Below are positions 22,267 to 32,844 of a DNA stretch of 64,000 nucleotides, in pieces (position 1 is the first letter of the stretch; every line of letters begins with the position of its first letter). Source of the stretch: Thozetella sp. PMI_491 (lineage: Eukaryota > Ascomycota > Sordariomycetes > Chaetosphaeriales > Chaetosphaeriaceae); the NCBI GenBank assembly GCA_021432635.1, contig MU270023.1, positions 248,001 through 312,000 on the forward strand. The letters are read 5' to 3'. The translations under genes and the position numbers were made by a program. The notes beneath the pieces are model-generated. The model was given only the letters and a program-made list of their open reading frames with translations, made no database searches and was not told where the DNA came from.

Positions 22267-23382
22267 TTAACCGTTCGCCCGGCGATAGTCGTCAGGGGTG
22301 GCCCTGTCGGCGAACCGGAGATCGGTCGCCAGGCGGGTGCGGCCATCTGGGTCACGGTTGACGCCCGACGCATGAATCATGCAGGGGTGGTGGAAGACGA
22401 CATCCCCAGACTTGTAGTCAGCAATGAGCCACCTGCGGCCGCTGCCCTCCTGGTGCGCGAACTTGCCAGCGTCACGCGAGAGGTTGCCTCGGTCCATCAT
22501 ATTCGTGTTGAAGGCCGAGACCCGCTCTTCGTCGGGCAGCTCGGCGTTCCGCTTCGTAAACTCCTCTTCGATCTCGAGGTCGATCGGGACCGAATTTTCG
22601 AGGTAGATCAGACCGCCCGACTCAGGTGAGATGTCGCCGATGGGCACCCACGAGGTTAGGGACGTTGGGAGTGCGGCGCGTAGGAAGATTTGGTCGAAGT
22701 GCACCTTGGTCGCAGTGCCCTCCAAGTTGGGGATGTTGGACTGTAGAAGCTGCCGCTTGAACAGGAGAGGTCTTTCCAGTCCTTCTTTATTCTCTTGACT
22801 ACCGCCATAATGTCACCGTCCTGCGCAAACGGATGAACCCACTCCTCCTTTTGCGCCGAGACCGACTTGGCCAGGAAATCGCATTCGGCCTCGGTCAGTC
22901 CTAGGTGCGAGGCCACACCGGGGCCGGCTTCCTCGGTCGTTAGATGGATATAAGGTTACAAAGGGGAAGCACGATACACCGGATTTGTGAGGATCACCTT
23001 CGTAGAAGATGCCATCGGTGGGATCTGTCCCGAGCTTGAGCACGCCGGACGAAGCTCCATACTCAAAATACTTCTTCCGCATGGCTAGAACCTTCTCTCG
23101 GGAGATGGCGCCTTTTACAAAGAGGACCCCATCACGTTCATATCTCTCCCGGAGCGCCTCGTCCGGGTCGTTCACGGAAACCGGCTCGAGCCAGCCTAGG
23201 GCATTCGGGTTAATCTTTTCGATCAGCCGGGGGCCTGCGGTGCCTTCTGGTGCCCTCTTTTTCACCCTGGGAGGACTCATCCGGCCGCCAATGTTTCCTT
23301 CCATATTGATGTTACCGGCAAACCCATACTTGGGGTTCTCGTATGCAACCGGCGCCGGGCGCGAGAAAACGGCAGTTGCCAT
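22267..23382 (-). CDS. phytanoyl-CoA dioxygenase-like protein with apparent frameshift
   Basis: Exon 1 is 23382-22980 and exon 2 starts at 22927 (52-bp intron, branch CTAAC). PhyH enzymes are non-heme Fe(II)/2-oxoglutarate dioxygenases. The facial triad is visible as HFD in KVHFDQIFLR and the distal His in GDVVFHHPCMIHASG, with the co-substrate Arg downstream (GRTRLATDLRF). Near 22771-22779 the frame changes: upstream reads VVKRIKKDW, and the natural continuation ERPLLFKRQLLQSNIPN is in another frame, as if one base were missing. A 47-bp intron (about 22756-22802) would also restore a frame but would delete conserved-looking sequence. The causes I can name are a real mutation, an assembly indel, or that intron. 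The substrate is unknown. Confidence 0.75.
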
Positions 23383-24285
23383 CTTTGCGTTTCAAGAATC
23401 CTTAGAAGTAATTAGAGTCGCTAAGAATACCACGAGCCAGCAGTCCGAATACATTCGAGAGTCGGGAGCAGCCAAAGGTACCACAGTAGAGCGCGGGCTG
23501 GCCAGCTCGCGACTGGTACATTTATTAACTAACAGGCAACCCCTATGCAAAGTGGAGTGCGGTGGACAGTATTGCCATTGCTGTCCCTCTCGAAGGAGAG
23601 GATGTGACTTAGAGAGTCCTTTCCTAAAGCATGGGGAAAAGTGGGATAGACTAGCTAACTACTGCGGAGTCTCATGGGGGTGGAATTTGGGCTGGGCGGG
23701 ACTTCGAATTTTGGGCTCAATCTCCGCAACCCCGCTAGCGGAGGAGTTTCAAGGCAGACTAGAGAGTGTGGAAGGGGAAGCTAAACGGGATATCAGGCAC
23801 TACACCCCTCTTAGGCGGCCCTCTGGCCCTAATGCCTGAAAATCACGAGGCCGATGGGCGTGTATGTCATCGCGTCTTGTGATGAATAACCATTATAACC
23901 GAGTACTGGCGGTTGGCGTTAGGGCTAGTAGTGGCGAGGAGGCAGCGATGTGGTCATGGTTGTCTTGTTCCTAGTTGGATGGACCTCTGACCTAGCCAAA
24001 TTCCAGTAATGAACGAGGATCCCCATCAGCGCTTGTTACCGCCAACTTCCCCATGCCATGCCATGCCATACCATGCGCCCCCAGGGTCCAATCTCTCCGC
24101 CCTTGACTTCACCGCCCTGGTCAGATATGGTACAGTAGTAGCAGCGGGCCATCCAATAGAAAACATAGAAAACGTTATCGACGTTGAAAATACAAATGCT
24201 TTTATATCCTACCATGCGGCCGCCACCCAGGATTCTCCAAGTTCGCCTACCCAACCCCGAATCCATAAGCCTAGGCGTCCATTCC
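23383..24285. other. intergenic region with short CCATG repeat
   Basis: This holds the PhyH-like gene's upstream region and the 3' side of the Zn2Cys6 gene. A five-unit pentanucleotide repeat (CCATG, one unit CCATA) lies at 24051-24075. No gene was accepted. Confidence 0.4.
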
Positions 24286-26634
24286 TCATAGAAAATCCAA
24301 TTCCAAAGATCCCCATCCGTAGTTCATCTGCGTGTCCTCGGCCTGTGCCTGCGGGGGTATAGGTGCCTGCTGCAGTGGACCCCTGGCTACTGCAACCGGG
24401 CTTGTCAACGGTTGTGCCTGGCTTTGCACGGCTGTCCCTAGTCCGATCGCGTCCCGCTCGTCCGACAGCTCCTGAACGGAATAACATGTCGTCTTCCCCA
24501 AAACATCCTGCATCAGCAGCACTAAGGCCGATATAGTCGGGCGCAGCAACGTCTGCCAGGACTCCTTGGTCGTCCCGGCTTGCGTATTGATGTAGATATA
24601 TGGACCGTAGCTGTTCGCCTCGGCGATAATGTTGAGAAATTGTCGGAAGAGGTGCGCGCCCTGGCGGGCGTGCAGCCAACCGTCGGGAAAAGCGTCAAGG
24701 ATGTTGATGATGACGCCGACTTCCTCCCGTGCAGTGAAGGCAGTACCCTCGGCCGCGCAGGCGATAAACCCGTGCACGGTGATGAGGCCGATAGGGAAGA
24801 AGCGGTATAATGTGATGCGGTTGAGAGGTAGTTGGCGTTGCTGGAACAGGACTGAAGTGGATTGTAGGTGCTTCTGCGCGAATTTGAGCAGCTCCGTCTT
24901 GGAGACGACGGAGCCAAACGTGTTAAATTGAGAGGGATAATAAAGTAAGATCAGCATGTGGTAATAGCGAGCGCTCAACCAAGAGATAGAGTTGTGGATA
25001 GGGAGAATGTCGGGCTCAAGCGGCGACACTAGACAGCCGCTGCTATACCAGTTCTCTATCTCGGCGCGGATGTCCTCCAGGATTGCGCGGCGGTCCGCGT
25101 GCGTCAAAGACGCCACCTTGGCACTTCTGGAGAAGTGGACGGACCGGAGGATCTTGTCCTCAATCTGCCGGAGCTGGATGACCTGGCGGCTAGTCTGCAG
25201 GATGGTGGCGAACTGGGGCCGCTCGGGGGCCGCAAACTCCTCGATCGTCAGCCCCGGCAAGGGGACATCCGTATTCTCGTCCGTCAGGGAGACGGGGAGC
25301 CCTAGCTGGACAGCCATCATACGGTCAAAGACGAAAATGCTCCAGTACAGGCGGTGGCGGAGCTCCACCTCGGTCGCCGAGATGGTCTTGTCCTCGCTGC
25401 TCCGCCGCGTGAGGCCTAGCAGCATCGCCTGTCGCGACACTATGCCGATGATGGAGAAGGATGAGACGCCGGCCGGGTCAAACAGGGAATACAACGCCAG
25501 CAGCACCAGGATTCGAACCGACTCGATGTTCTCCCGCACCAGGCATTCGCGTATGATGTCGTCGTAAGGCACCTCGAATTTGTCAGCAGTGCCGGCCGGG
25601 ATCTGCCCAGCCCTCTGCAGCGTCGTGCAGCCGATGGCCATAATAAGGAACAGCAGCGTCGAGTCTGGGTCGCGCTTGCGTGTTGCGAAGTCTCCAAACA
25701 GCTCGAGGTCGCGAAGCACCTTGACGCGATCGACAAAAGGATACGCCCGGTTGACGTTACGGAAGTAAGCGTCGACGAATCTCCGCGCCGCGGCGTCATC
25801 AGACAGAGGCGCTAGGATAGGCTCCTTGGTCGTCGGTTCTAGTCTATACGGCTCGGGTGCGCTGGTCGGCGCAGGAACGGACCGCTGTGGCTGTGGGTTA
25901 GTGGTGCCTTCGTGCACGACGCCATCGACACCCGGCGTATCGATCATTGGAAGGTCCTGGGATGAGAAGCCCGAACCGGGCGTCATGGACCGAGCCTCGA
26001 GGTCTGCGCCGCCGGAGGGCGAGGTAGAGTGCCGCAGCTCGGCCAAGTTGACGCCTGTCTCGATCGACTCGACTCCCCCGGCGCCGACGGGCAGGTTCTC
26101 GTTGATATAGCGGGACAACCACTCGATGCGGGCACGAAGGTGGTGCGTCTGCGCGGCGGCCGATGTGACTGAGGTCGCAAACGAGCACTTCTGCCCCGCG
26201 CTGGCGCATAGCGAGCATACGGGGAAGGTGCGAGAGCACCTTTTCTTGAAGCTTCGACAGCGGTCACAGGCGGGGATGTCCCGGTGGCGGGCCGCTCGAG
26301 AGTGTGAGACCGGCTTCTCCGGCTTCTCCTTATCTTCGGAGGTCGACGCAACGGACGCCGAGCCTAGATCGGGTGGCACAGCGCCAGGCGCCCGGAGGGC
26401 TTGGGGCGATGGGGGCGACGCCGACCTCCTCTGGGCTCCTTCGGCACCCGGACCCGATTCGAAAGCGGATGTGTCAGTGGAGAGCGCGGTCTTGGCGGTC
26501 TTACGCCCCGTGGACCCGGGCTCGGGCCGTGGCATCGCTGTGGACCCGTCATGTTCGTCTGTGGTGGGCAGGGGCGCCTGGTTTAGCCGGAAGCGGTGCA
26601 AGGAGGACTTCATGTCATGAATGTCGGAGGCCAT
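24286..26634 (-). CDS. Zn2Cys6 fungal transcription factor
   Basis: Single exon, 782 aa. A long polar Ser/Pro-rich N-terminus precedes the binuclear zinc cluster at about residues 122-150 (ACDRCRSFKKRC, then CSLCASAGQKC), followed by a basic linker and a short coiled coil (HHLRARIEWLSRYINE). A Fungal_trans-type domain begins near residue 290 (RFVDAYFRNVNRAYPFVDR; FLIMAIGCTTLQRAGQ). The protein ends in a Gln/Pro-rich tail that could activate transcription. Such proteins bind CGG-containing DNA as dimers and often control adjacent metabolic genes. Here the neighbours are a PhyH-like dioxygenase, a flavin monooxygenase and an MFS transporter, so it is a candidate pathway-specific regulator. Targets are unproven. 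Confidence 0.88.
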   Translation of the reverse strand: MASDIHDMKSSLHRFRLNQAPLPTTDEHDGSTAMPRPEPGSTGRKTAKTALSTDTSAFESGPGAEGAQRRSASPPSPQALRAPGAVPPDLGSASVASTSEDKEKPEKPVSHSRAARHRDIPACDRCRSFKKRCSRTFPVCSLCASAGQKCSFATSVTSAAAQTHHLRARIEWLSRYINENLPVGAGGVESIETGVNLAELRHSTSPSGGADLEARSMTPGSGFSSQDLPMIDTPGVDGVVHEGTTNPQPQRSVPAPTSAPEPYRLEPTTKEPILAPLSDDAAARRFVDAYFRNVNRAYPFVDRVKVLRDLELFGDFATRKRDPDSTLLFLIMAIGCTTLQRAGQIPAGTADKFEVPYDDIIRECLVRENIESVRILVLLALYSLFDPAGVSSFSIIGIVSRQAMLLGLTRRSSEDKTISATEVELRHRLYWSIFVFDRMMAVQLGLPVSLTDENTDVPLPGLTIEEFAAPERPQFATILQTSRQVIQLRQIEDKILRSVHFSRSAKVASLTHADRRAILEDIRAEIENWYSSGCLVSPLEPDILPIHNSISWLSARYYHMLILLYYPSQFNTFGSVVSKTELLKFAQKHLQSTSVLFQQRQLPLNRITLYRFFPIGLITVHGFIACAAEGTAFTAREEVGVIINILDAFPDGWLHARQGAHLFRQFLNIIAEANSYGPYIYINTQAGTTKESWQTLLRPTISALVLLMQDVLGKTTCYSVQELSDERDAIGLGTAVQSQAQPLTSPVAVARGPLQQAPIPPQAQAEDTQMNYGWGSLELDFL

Positions 26635-27801
26635 TTGGGTGTGGAGACCGCGCTATCGCGTGTGGGACGGCGGCGAGGGCCCGGAGGGTTGCATGTTTTT
26701 TTCCCCTTCGCTCTCCTTTGGGTTAGAGAGCGTTAGCTGTCAACCGGTGGATGGGCGACGATGCGACCCGATTTGAACCAGAGAGAGCGGAGCAACAGTG
26801 TTTATGTCGGCGCGCTCCGACCGTCGCGGGTCGTGTCGGATCCCGGTGGTTGCTACGCGGGGTCTCGAGAGGCTGCCAGGACTGGTGTTTTAGCTACTTT
26901 GGTGAGGGGAAGAGGAAGTGGTGGGCACGGTGGCTCCTGTCCGTCGTGAGCATAGCTCTGGCTCGGGTTGGGATGTCATCCCACGCACACGCCATCCCTC
27001 TCGCTTCCGGGCCCTGGGCGCTGGGATGGCAGTTGATTTGAGCAGGGCCCCTAGTCGGCAGCCTGCCGGGGTGAACGATGCGCCGGGCGCCGGGCGAGAG
27101 CCAGCTTGCCTGGCTCTAGAGCTTGCCGGCAGCAGCCTCGAATCGTGACCGGCAGTGACGACGGCGGCCATCGGGGCGAGCAAACGGGACCGAAGGCACG
27201 CTTCGTCGGCTATGACCTGTTCTGCTTCCCCATTCTGCCGCCATCCTTCCATGATGTTCTCCCCAATGCTGGTCCATCCCCACAATCCTAGTGTCAGGTC
27301 CCAACTGGGCAGGAGCGAGTGGCAGGTGATAGTAGTGACGCCTTATTAGCCTGCATCTCGTGTGCCAGGGGGTCGTGACAGCCTGCCGTAGGGCTCCTCC
27401 CCCCCTCCGCTGGCTCCCGTCCACACTGCATGCCGCCGCTGGGGGCGTTCTGGATTGTCAGCAATCGGGGAACGCCCGACACATGTTCCGGATCGACGTT
27501 TCTCATTGCTACTAGCGGCACTGGTACCAGAGTGGGGCATCAATTGAGCTCTCGCCCGGTGGCGGGCGGACGAGTCGCAGGGCGCCGTGACGCCCGATGA
27601 GCTTTATCTGGGCCCTATGTGGCCAGAAGGCTACTATCTTGCTGTCTCCTCCGCGGAAAGCCCATGCCGACGGGCGAGGCCGTGCTGGACGAGACTAATG
27701 CCGTCTACAAAGATGCCAGCCGCGCTGTGGCCGTGCCCGAGTATCCCGAACTGTCCGCCTTTGGTTTTCACCACAAGAGACCGCGGCTGCTGCCTTCTAC
27801 A
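26635..27801. other. divergent promoter region, Zn2Cys6 factor / monooxygenase
   Basis: About 1.2 kb of GC-rich sequence lies between the regulator and the monooxygenase, a natural place for binding sites of the regulator. An in-frame upstream Met at 27664 could extend the monooxygenase by 46 residues. No other gene was seen. Confidence 0.45.
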
Positions 27802-29439
27802 ATGTCGCCATTCATGCCGGACGGGTCCTTCGACATCACGCGCGTCGCAGTGATAGGAGCCGGCCCCTGTGGCTTAGCTGCGACCAAGTGAGTGATCCTT
27901 CTGTGGTCCCCAAACTGGCCCATGTCCCCCCTGTCGGCCGCTCGCGAAGGTACTTACTAATTGCTCGGGCAGGTACCTCCTTGCCGAGAATCGCTTCGCC
28001 AGCATCCAGGTTTTTGACCAACGTGCAGAAGTCGGGGGCCTCTGGAACTATACGCCCTTGAACCAGGTCGATGATGACTTCAGGGTCCCGCGCACCACGC
28101 CCACGACGCTCCCGGACAGGGCGATTCGGACGCCCGGGGCAGACGCGGGCCAGTTCATCTCGCCCCTCTATAGCTTTCTCGAGACCAACATCCCCAACAC
28201 GCTGATGAACTACTCGGACGTCGCGTTCCCCCAAGGATCGTCGCTGTTTCCCAAGCACGATGTCGTGAAGCGGTATTTGACCGACTATGCGAGAGAACTC
28301 GCCCCAATGCTCGTCCTCCAGACCCAGGTGCTCAGCGTCAGGAAAACCGGCGACCCAGACCCAGTGGACACGGGCCGCTGGGAGGTTGAAGTACTAGATT
28401 TGCAGAACCGAGAGAAGAGAACCCTTCGCTTCGACGCAATTATGGTGGCCACCGGCCACTACAGTGACCCCTTTATACCCGACATCCCAGGTCTGGCCGA
28501 ATTCAACCGCCGACACCCGGGGGCGGTGTCCCATTCGAAGTATTTCCGCTCCGCGGACGAATACAAGGGCAAGGTGTGTAAATTCTGCCGCGGCCGCGTC
28601 CATGCGCGGACTTCATTCGGGCCTAATTGACGCGAGTTCCGTAGAAAGTCATTGTCGTCGGCCACCAGGCGTCGGGTCTCGACATCAGCGCCCAGGTCTC
28701 CCGTGTATGCGACAGGCCGGTCCTAATATCCGAGAAGAAGGCGCCGGTGGTGCCCATGGAGGAGCGGCCGTGGGCGAAGATGGTCCCGCAAATCACCGAG
28801 ATCGTGCCCAAGTCGGCGGAATTTCGGTTCGCCAACGGCGCAGTCGAAACCGGGGTCGACGCGGTCATCTTTTGCACGGGCTACTTCTACTCATACCCCT
28901 TCCTGCAGACTCTAGACCCCCCTGTTATCACCGACGGTTCTTATGCTCGGGAGCTCTGGCAGCACATGCTGTACATCGAGGATCCAACCCTCTGCTTCCT
29001 CGGCGTGCCACAGCGCGTCGTGCCGTTCCCAATCGCCGAGGCCCAGAGCGCCTTCGTGGCGCGGGCGTGGTCTGGGAGGTTGAAGCTAACCCCTAAGTGT
29101 AAGATGCGGGCGTGGTTGGACTCGATGATTCGGGACAAAGGAGAGTCGAAACTCCTGCACAACCTGGCTTTCCCCAAAGACATCGCCTACATCAACCACC
29201 TACACGCGCTGAGCCTTGCTGCAAGCCGGTGGGACGGCCTGGAGAACAATGGAGCCGGGAAGACGCCGCCCTACTGGGGCCCGGAGAAAGCATGGACGAG
29301 GGAGCGGTTCCCCCTGATCAAGATCGCGTCGCGCGCTCTGGGGGAGAAGCGGCATGAGGTCCAAACCCTAGTCGAGCTGGGGTTCGACTTCCAGAAATGG
29401 GAGCGAGAACAGGAAGAGACAAACTCGAAAGCTGCCTGA
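27802..29439 (+). CDS. flavin-containing monooxygenase
   Basis: Exons are join(27802..27887,27973..28573,28645..29439), giving 493 aa. Class B flavin monooxygenases oxygenate N, S or carbonyl carbons with FAD and NADPH. Motifs in order are the FAD-binding GxGxxG ([18 protein letters not shown], completed across intron 1), EVGGLWNY, MVATGHYSDPFIPDIPG, the FMO signature area HSKYFRSADEYKGKK completed across intron 2, the NADPH-binding IVVGHQASGLDIS, and FCTGYFYSYPF. The Met at 27802 gives the normal distance to the Rossmann fold; an in-frame Met at 27664 is possible. It is convergent with the dienelactone-hydrolase-like gene and divergent from the Zn2Cys6 factor. The substrate is unknown. Confidence 0.88.
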
Positions 29440-29632
29440 CAGCTGCGTGCTCCCGCCGAGCGCAGGGGCTCTCGGAATACATTATAGTTTGCACTGCACT
29501 AATAAGCGAATAGACTCATCTGGGATCGCACCTGAGAGGTCTTCACATCAGAGATCATAATAAAGCTGCCTAAGAGTGCTATCGCTCTCGCTCTTGTTAC
29601 AACTTGGATTCTGTGTGCAGCGCCCCTGCTAG

Positions 29633-30594
29633 TCAAGCGAGGTGCTTGTTGAACCAGGAAACGGCCTGGACGAACGCCTTCTCCTTGGACTCCTTCTGCA
29701 GCGGGACCGAAACGTCGCCGCGGACGCTGAAGCCGTGCTCGACGCCGGGGTATAGCACAATCTCGTAAGGCAGCCCAGAGTTCTTGAGGATCTCGTCCGA
29801 CTTGAGGCGCTTGTCCTCCGGGAAGATGGTGTCGATCTCGGCAGCGGCGATCGACAGAGGACCAGTGATGGCCGCGAGCTCGTCCTCATCCACAAACGAG
29901 GGGTGGGCAAAGTAGCCAACGTCGATGCCGTCCTTGTAGTGGCGGGCCACATACTAACATGCTGTTAGCTCTCTTCAAAACCCAGTGCCGGTTACACCCT
30001 TTCGAGTGCTTCCCTACCTTCGCACCGAAACAGTAGCCGAGGCCGCCAATCTTCTTGGCGCCGTATTTCTCCTTCAGGTCCTTGAGGGCGTCGACAACGA
30101 TAGGGTCAACAGCCTCCTTAGTGTGCGGGTGCTTGCCGTCGGAGCCGCCGGCAAACCAGGCCATGATGTCGATGTTCAGGGGCTTGTTGGGGTCCAGGGC
30201 ATCGCCATCGAAGACGTCGAGCAGGAGCGTCTTGTAGCCGTTGGCGGCGAACTGGTCGGCCATCAGCTGGCTGTTGATCCAGATGCCAAAGACATCAGGG
30301 ACAATCAGGAGCGCAATGTCCTTGTGCTCCTTGTCGGCAGGCGGCACGGCCAGGTAGCCCTCATGCTTGCCGGCGACGAGCACCTTCTGCCCGGTAGCGG
30401 TGCCCCTAGGCGTAGCATGTCAGCACTGTGTCTGCTCTGGCAAATACTAGTCGGGTGGATTAGGAGGGAGCTCGGAGCTGGAGCATAGCGCCAAGGAAAA
30501 ATACAGATGCTCAAGCTCCTGAAGGCGGGGGCGGGGTAACTCACTCGTGCTTAACTCCGACAATGCAGCAATCTCCGGGGGGGTTCGACGCCAT
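29633..30594 (-). CDS. dienelactone hydrolase family protein
   Basis: Exons are complement(join(29633..29953,30018..30405,30545..30594)), giving 252 aa, the usual length. It is an alpha/beta hydrolase of the dienelactone hydrolase family with a Cys-Asp-His triad: Cys in GLGYCFGAKY (completed by splicing intron 2), Asp in AAEIDTIFP and His in GVEHGFSVRG. Bacterial relatives open lactone rings in aromatic degradation. Fungal relatives such as yeast AIM2 are of uncertain function. No signal peptide is seen, so it is probably cytosolic. The 139-bp first intron is the longest in the window, but its donor (GTGAGT) and acceptor (CCTAG) keep the frame and join a plausible N-terminus. Confidence 0.87.
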
Positions 30595-31175
30595 GGTGAG
30601 TTATGCCTAGGCTAAGTTCAACAGCTTGCGTGCCGGTAGACTTGAGGACGGAGAACGGGGTTATGAAAGATCAGATTCGCCAGCAATTGCAAATAGAGAG
30701 TAGTTAGACAGGACAAGAGAGGGAGAAAAAAAAAGAGGGACCTCTTCAATAGCAAAACAAGCAGCGGGCCGCGGCCCCTCTCCATTTATTTGGAAGCCCC
30801 TCCCTCACCTCCGCCCGGACCCCGCTGGCCGGACGTTACAGATACCGACAGCGACCTGTACACAAAGGGAATGCATGCCGTCGAGCACCAGTGGTTGCAT
30901 CATTGTCGCCGGTCCTGATTCGGTGGACCACCTTCCGCGGCACGCGATCCCTTCCGAGCTATTCGGATGGGTACCCTCGCGGTTGGTACACACCCGCTTT
31001 AGGGGCCATCGAGAATGCTTATCAAGAACTGGGGCTTCGGCGCCGGCGTTGCGCTGGCGCCACAGGACCCACGACTACGGAAGGGCTCTCCCGGCCGTTC
31101 TCGGCAAACAATCAAGGTAGAGTAGCAGCACCCTTCCTAGCCAAGAGACCCAAGCACGAGCACGCCGGAGTAGCC

Positions 31176-31189
31176 AAAAAAAAAAAAAA
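31176..31189 (+). repeat. poly-A tract (A14)
   Basis: This is an uninterrupted run of 14 A in otherwise GC-rich intergenic DNA. Confidence 0.8.
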
Positions 31190-32276
31190 CAGCTTGGAGG
31201 GGGCCACAACTTGCCGCCACCCCGCCCGACGGGAATGTGTCGATATCCCGATGCCTCGGCGACGGCCTTCGGCGGAGGTCCTCGGCGTTGGCCAAAAAGT
31301 TGGAGCAACTGGGCGGGGTAGCCGGGCTTAAAGTGCTCTTCTCCTGGCCAGGGCAGCAGCAATATTGCACATCACTGTCGCGGAGAGAGGCTCATTGGCT
31401 CGGCCCCCCTGTCCGGGATCTACTATATTGTTCGTGGGGGCCATTTGTAGGCAATGCTGCGGACCTAGGCACCTAAGGTACCGTATATATGGTATAAGAA
31501 GCTCAGGCTCTAGACGGCCGAGGCGCCCTCAGCCTCGAGGAGTTTGGATAGCGCTAACTGACAAGCTTCCGAGACCAAGCTGTTGCAGGTAGGCATTGCA
31601 CGGGTTGTTAGAGCAGAATGTAGGATACTCTAAGTATTGTTTAGTTGCACTCCCTTCGGAAGTGCTCCGCCCGCTCTTATAGTAGACAGTAGTAGCTCGG
31701 TCAACCGTCAGCACTGAGGCCACAGGTCCAAGCCCAATGCTACATACAGTCTTAATTTACGACGCAGTCCTCTTGTCGGCACTGGTTGTGCAGCTGTGCA
31801 ACCATTCCGATCTAACGTGAAGGAAACCATCATCAACTTAGGCAAGGCCCGCAAGCCAAGTGCTTTCTGGGAATAGGCCCGCCATTGTCCCCAGTTGTTG
31901 ATGTGAAACAACGAGGAGAGTCTTAGCAGCCATGACAACCGAGACATGTGCGACCTCAGAATATGGGCTGCGAGCTACTTGGTTTGAACCCACCGTCTGA
32001 GCTGTCTACTCCACTGCTTGACAGCCGCCTGCGTCGCTCAAGCCCAGGGTGCATGCATGTAGGGCCAGATCCCTAAGCTTGCATGGCTCGTCGCCCTACA
32101 GGCAATGCACAGTTCTTGGCAGGCACACCACAGGCCGCTTGCGGATCTTTCGGGGCTAGAAAGGAAACAAGAAGCAAAGATGTGGTGAACGACTCGGAGT
32201 GCACGTCTGAGCCAATTTCCTGATTCACGAGCAATGGCCTACGCCAAAAGTCTTCAAAGGCTCGAGGGAATTCTCC

Positions 32277-32305
<29 letters not shown>
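32277..32305 (+). repeat. poly-A tract (A29)
   Basis: This uninterrupted run of 29 A is the longest homopolymer in the window. It may be the tail of a retroposed element, or slippage-prone low-complexity DNA. Confidence 0.85.
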
Positions 32306-32307
<2 letters not shown>

Positions 32308-32844
32308 AGGCTGCCATGAAAGGATAAAAGAAGAACAGGAAACCGAAGTAGCTGGCGACTGGGCAGGGCTGGGTTTCTTGAATTTGCATACAAGGTAGTT
32401 AGTTGCCAGTACACTCAGCTGGCCTCCCTGTCTAAACTCATTTTTCAAGTGTTCGGTCGAGACCCCAGGTAACCCCACTTCACCCACATGAGGCAAGGTG
32501 TCAGATCCGGTCCCTGCCAGAGACCTGCGGCTGGCAACGTCATTTACCCGCCAGGTGGTAAGTAGTGGCACATTGACCTGTCGACCTGCATTTTCACATC
32601 ACCCACCTGACCGCCGCCAGTCTTGTGGCATCTTGGCCCGATAACACACACTATCATTGCCATTCTGCAGCCTGCTTCTCACATTGCCTCGAACTGGCAA
32701 TCTAACATCTTGAAGCAGCAGGGAAGATCTGCTATTTTTTCCCACTACAGCCTGCGAATGATGCGCGGAAGGTGATGACATAGCAACTCGACCTTCTTCG
32801 ATGATCTTGACCGCAACCCGCCACGACCTCGGACCGGCGACGCG

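Larger units (their letters stand above)
30595..32844. other. 2.2-kb intergenic region with poly-A tracts
   Basis: This is a divergent region between the hydrolase gene and the TAPT1-like gene. It includes A14 at 31176-31189 and A29 at 32277-32305, and a candidate SINE-like unit ending in the second tract. No protein gene is supported. Confidence 0.45.
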
